Assembly (NCBI GenBank): GCA_016791285.1 | Contig: JAEUMX010000015.1 | Location: 1-14,637 of the forward strand | From: Burkholderiales bacterium | GTDB lineage: Bacteria; Pseudomonadota; Gammaproteobacteria; Burkholderiales; JAEUMW01 | Reading direction: 5' to 3' | DNA: 14,637 nucleotides | Shown: piece after piece, positions 14,006-14,637 of the stretch | Layout: each line of letters starts with the position of its first letter | Position numbering within the stretch: position 1 is the first letter of the stretch | Notes under the pieces: model-generated | What the model was told of the DNA's origin: nothing | Databases searched by the model: none | Seen by the model: only the letters and a program-made list of their open reading frames with translations | Program-made: the position numbers and the translations under genes

Positions 14006-14116
14006 TCGTTCCGGCGGATTGTTCCGCGGGCTGCGGTGGCGCTCAATACGCCGCACGCCACGCCGCCGCATCCGGTGCGAGGCAGGCGTCATTCCACCAT
14101 CGCCAGGAGTCGGACT

Positions 14117-14637
14117 ATGGATCACAGCCTGCTGTCGTCAAGAGTGTTCGCATCTGCGATCGCGTTTCTCATCCTCGGTTTCTTCGTGCAGTCGGTCTGG
14201 GCAGATCCGGTGATGTTCGCCACCACGCGCACGACCTCGACCGTCGTCAACAACGCGGCCAGTGCGGCGCTGCCGCTCAACAACGCAGGATCGACCGTCC
14301 TCATGCCCTTCAGCGGGAGCAAGTATCTGATCCAGTTTCACGCCGAGTGCTCGGTTAAGGCGAACGACGACAACACGGCGCTCACCATCGCCATCGTCGT
14401 CGACCAGGGCGAGCCGGACCAGCAGATCGTGGCGCCGACGGGACTCGGGACCTTCGAGCTCTGCACCAGTATCAAGCCGGCTTCGGGTGCACCCGCGCAC
14501 CATCGCCAAAGCGTCGGCACCAGCGTGCTCGTCAACGTGACAGGCCACGAGTACCACGAAATCCGCGTGCTGCGGCAGATGACCAATTTCAATGCGGGGG
14601 AAGAAGCGCTGATCGACGAGCTCTCGCTGGCAGTCAT
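14117..14637 (+). CDS. Exported protein of unknown function, partial (C-terminus beyond right edge)
   Basis: From the ATG at 14117 an open frame runs to the window end, giving 173 complete residues. A CAGGAGT sequence about 8 nt upstream supports this start. Residues 1-29 form a Sec signal peptide: short N-region, hydrophobic FASAIAFLILGFFV, and a VWA/DP cleavage site after Ala29. The mature part is rich in Thr, Asn and Val (TTRTTSTVVNNAASAALPL), with two cysteines, Cys78 and Cys116, that could form a periplasmic disulphide. The alternating hydrophobic pattern suggests beta structure. I recognise no family. It follows the methyltransferase on the same strand after 111 bp, where I see no terminator. 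The longer frames on the opposite strand are shadows. Confidence 0.78.
   Translation, partial: MDHSLLSSRVFASAIAFLILGFFVQSVWADPVMFATTRTTSTVVNNAASAALPLNNAGSTVLMPFSGSKYLIQFHAECSVKANDDNTALTIAIVVDQGEPDQQIVAPTGLGTFELCTSIKPASGAPAHHRQSVGTSVLVNVTGHEYHEIRVLRQMTNFNAGEEALIDELSLAV

Overview
The window is a GC-rich chromosomal segment that looks betaproteobacterial. The evidence is gene content and order: a nrdA-nrdB pair followed by a lysine/alanine-repeat histone H1-like gene, and a pilS-pilR-ampD cluster led by a small zinc-ribbon membrane protein. No rRNA, tRNA, insertion sequence or CRISPR array was seen. Nothing looks recently acquired; this reads as core genome with one less familiar operon.

Left part (1-5400, all on the minus strand). 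Reading from 5400 downwards there is a regulatory region with two NrdR-box-like sites and an extra palindrome. It is followed by nrdA (class Ia ribonucleotide reductase large subunit with two ATP-cone domains), nrdB (tyrosyl-radical subunit), a histone H1-like DNA-binding protein built from AKK-type repeats, and the start of a KTSC-domain protein that runs off the left edge. Together these supply dNTPs, and probably DNA compaction, under S-phase or NrdR-type control.

Middle part (5624-9489, minus strand). Reading direction is right to left: a 73-residue PP0621-type membrane/zinc-ribbon protein, pilS (six-helix sensor kinase), pilR (sigma-54-dependent response regulator) and ampD (anhydro-muramyl amidase for peptidoglycan recycling). 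The genes are tightly spaced and probably co-transcribed. PilSR normally controls type IV pilin transcription; no pilin gene lies in the window.

Right part. A divergent region (9490-9655) holds a perfect 26-bp palindrome and separates the pilSR operon from a plus-strand operon of three overlapping genes. These are a DUF1275/YoaK-type membrane protein, a MASE1-PAS membrane sensor with no output domain, and an alpha/beta hydrolase with a cysteine at the nucleophile position and an NTF2/SnoaL-like tail. This three-gene set is the best candidate for an undescribed system. A convergent small two-helix membrane protein, a SAM-dependent methyltransferase and the first 173 residues of an exported protein of unknown function complete the window.
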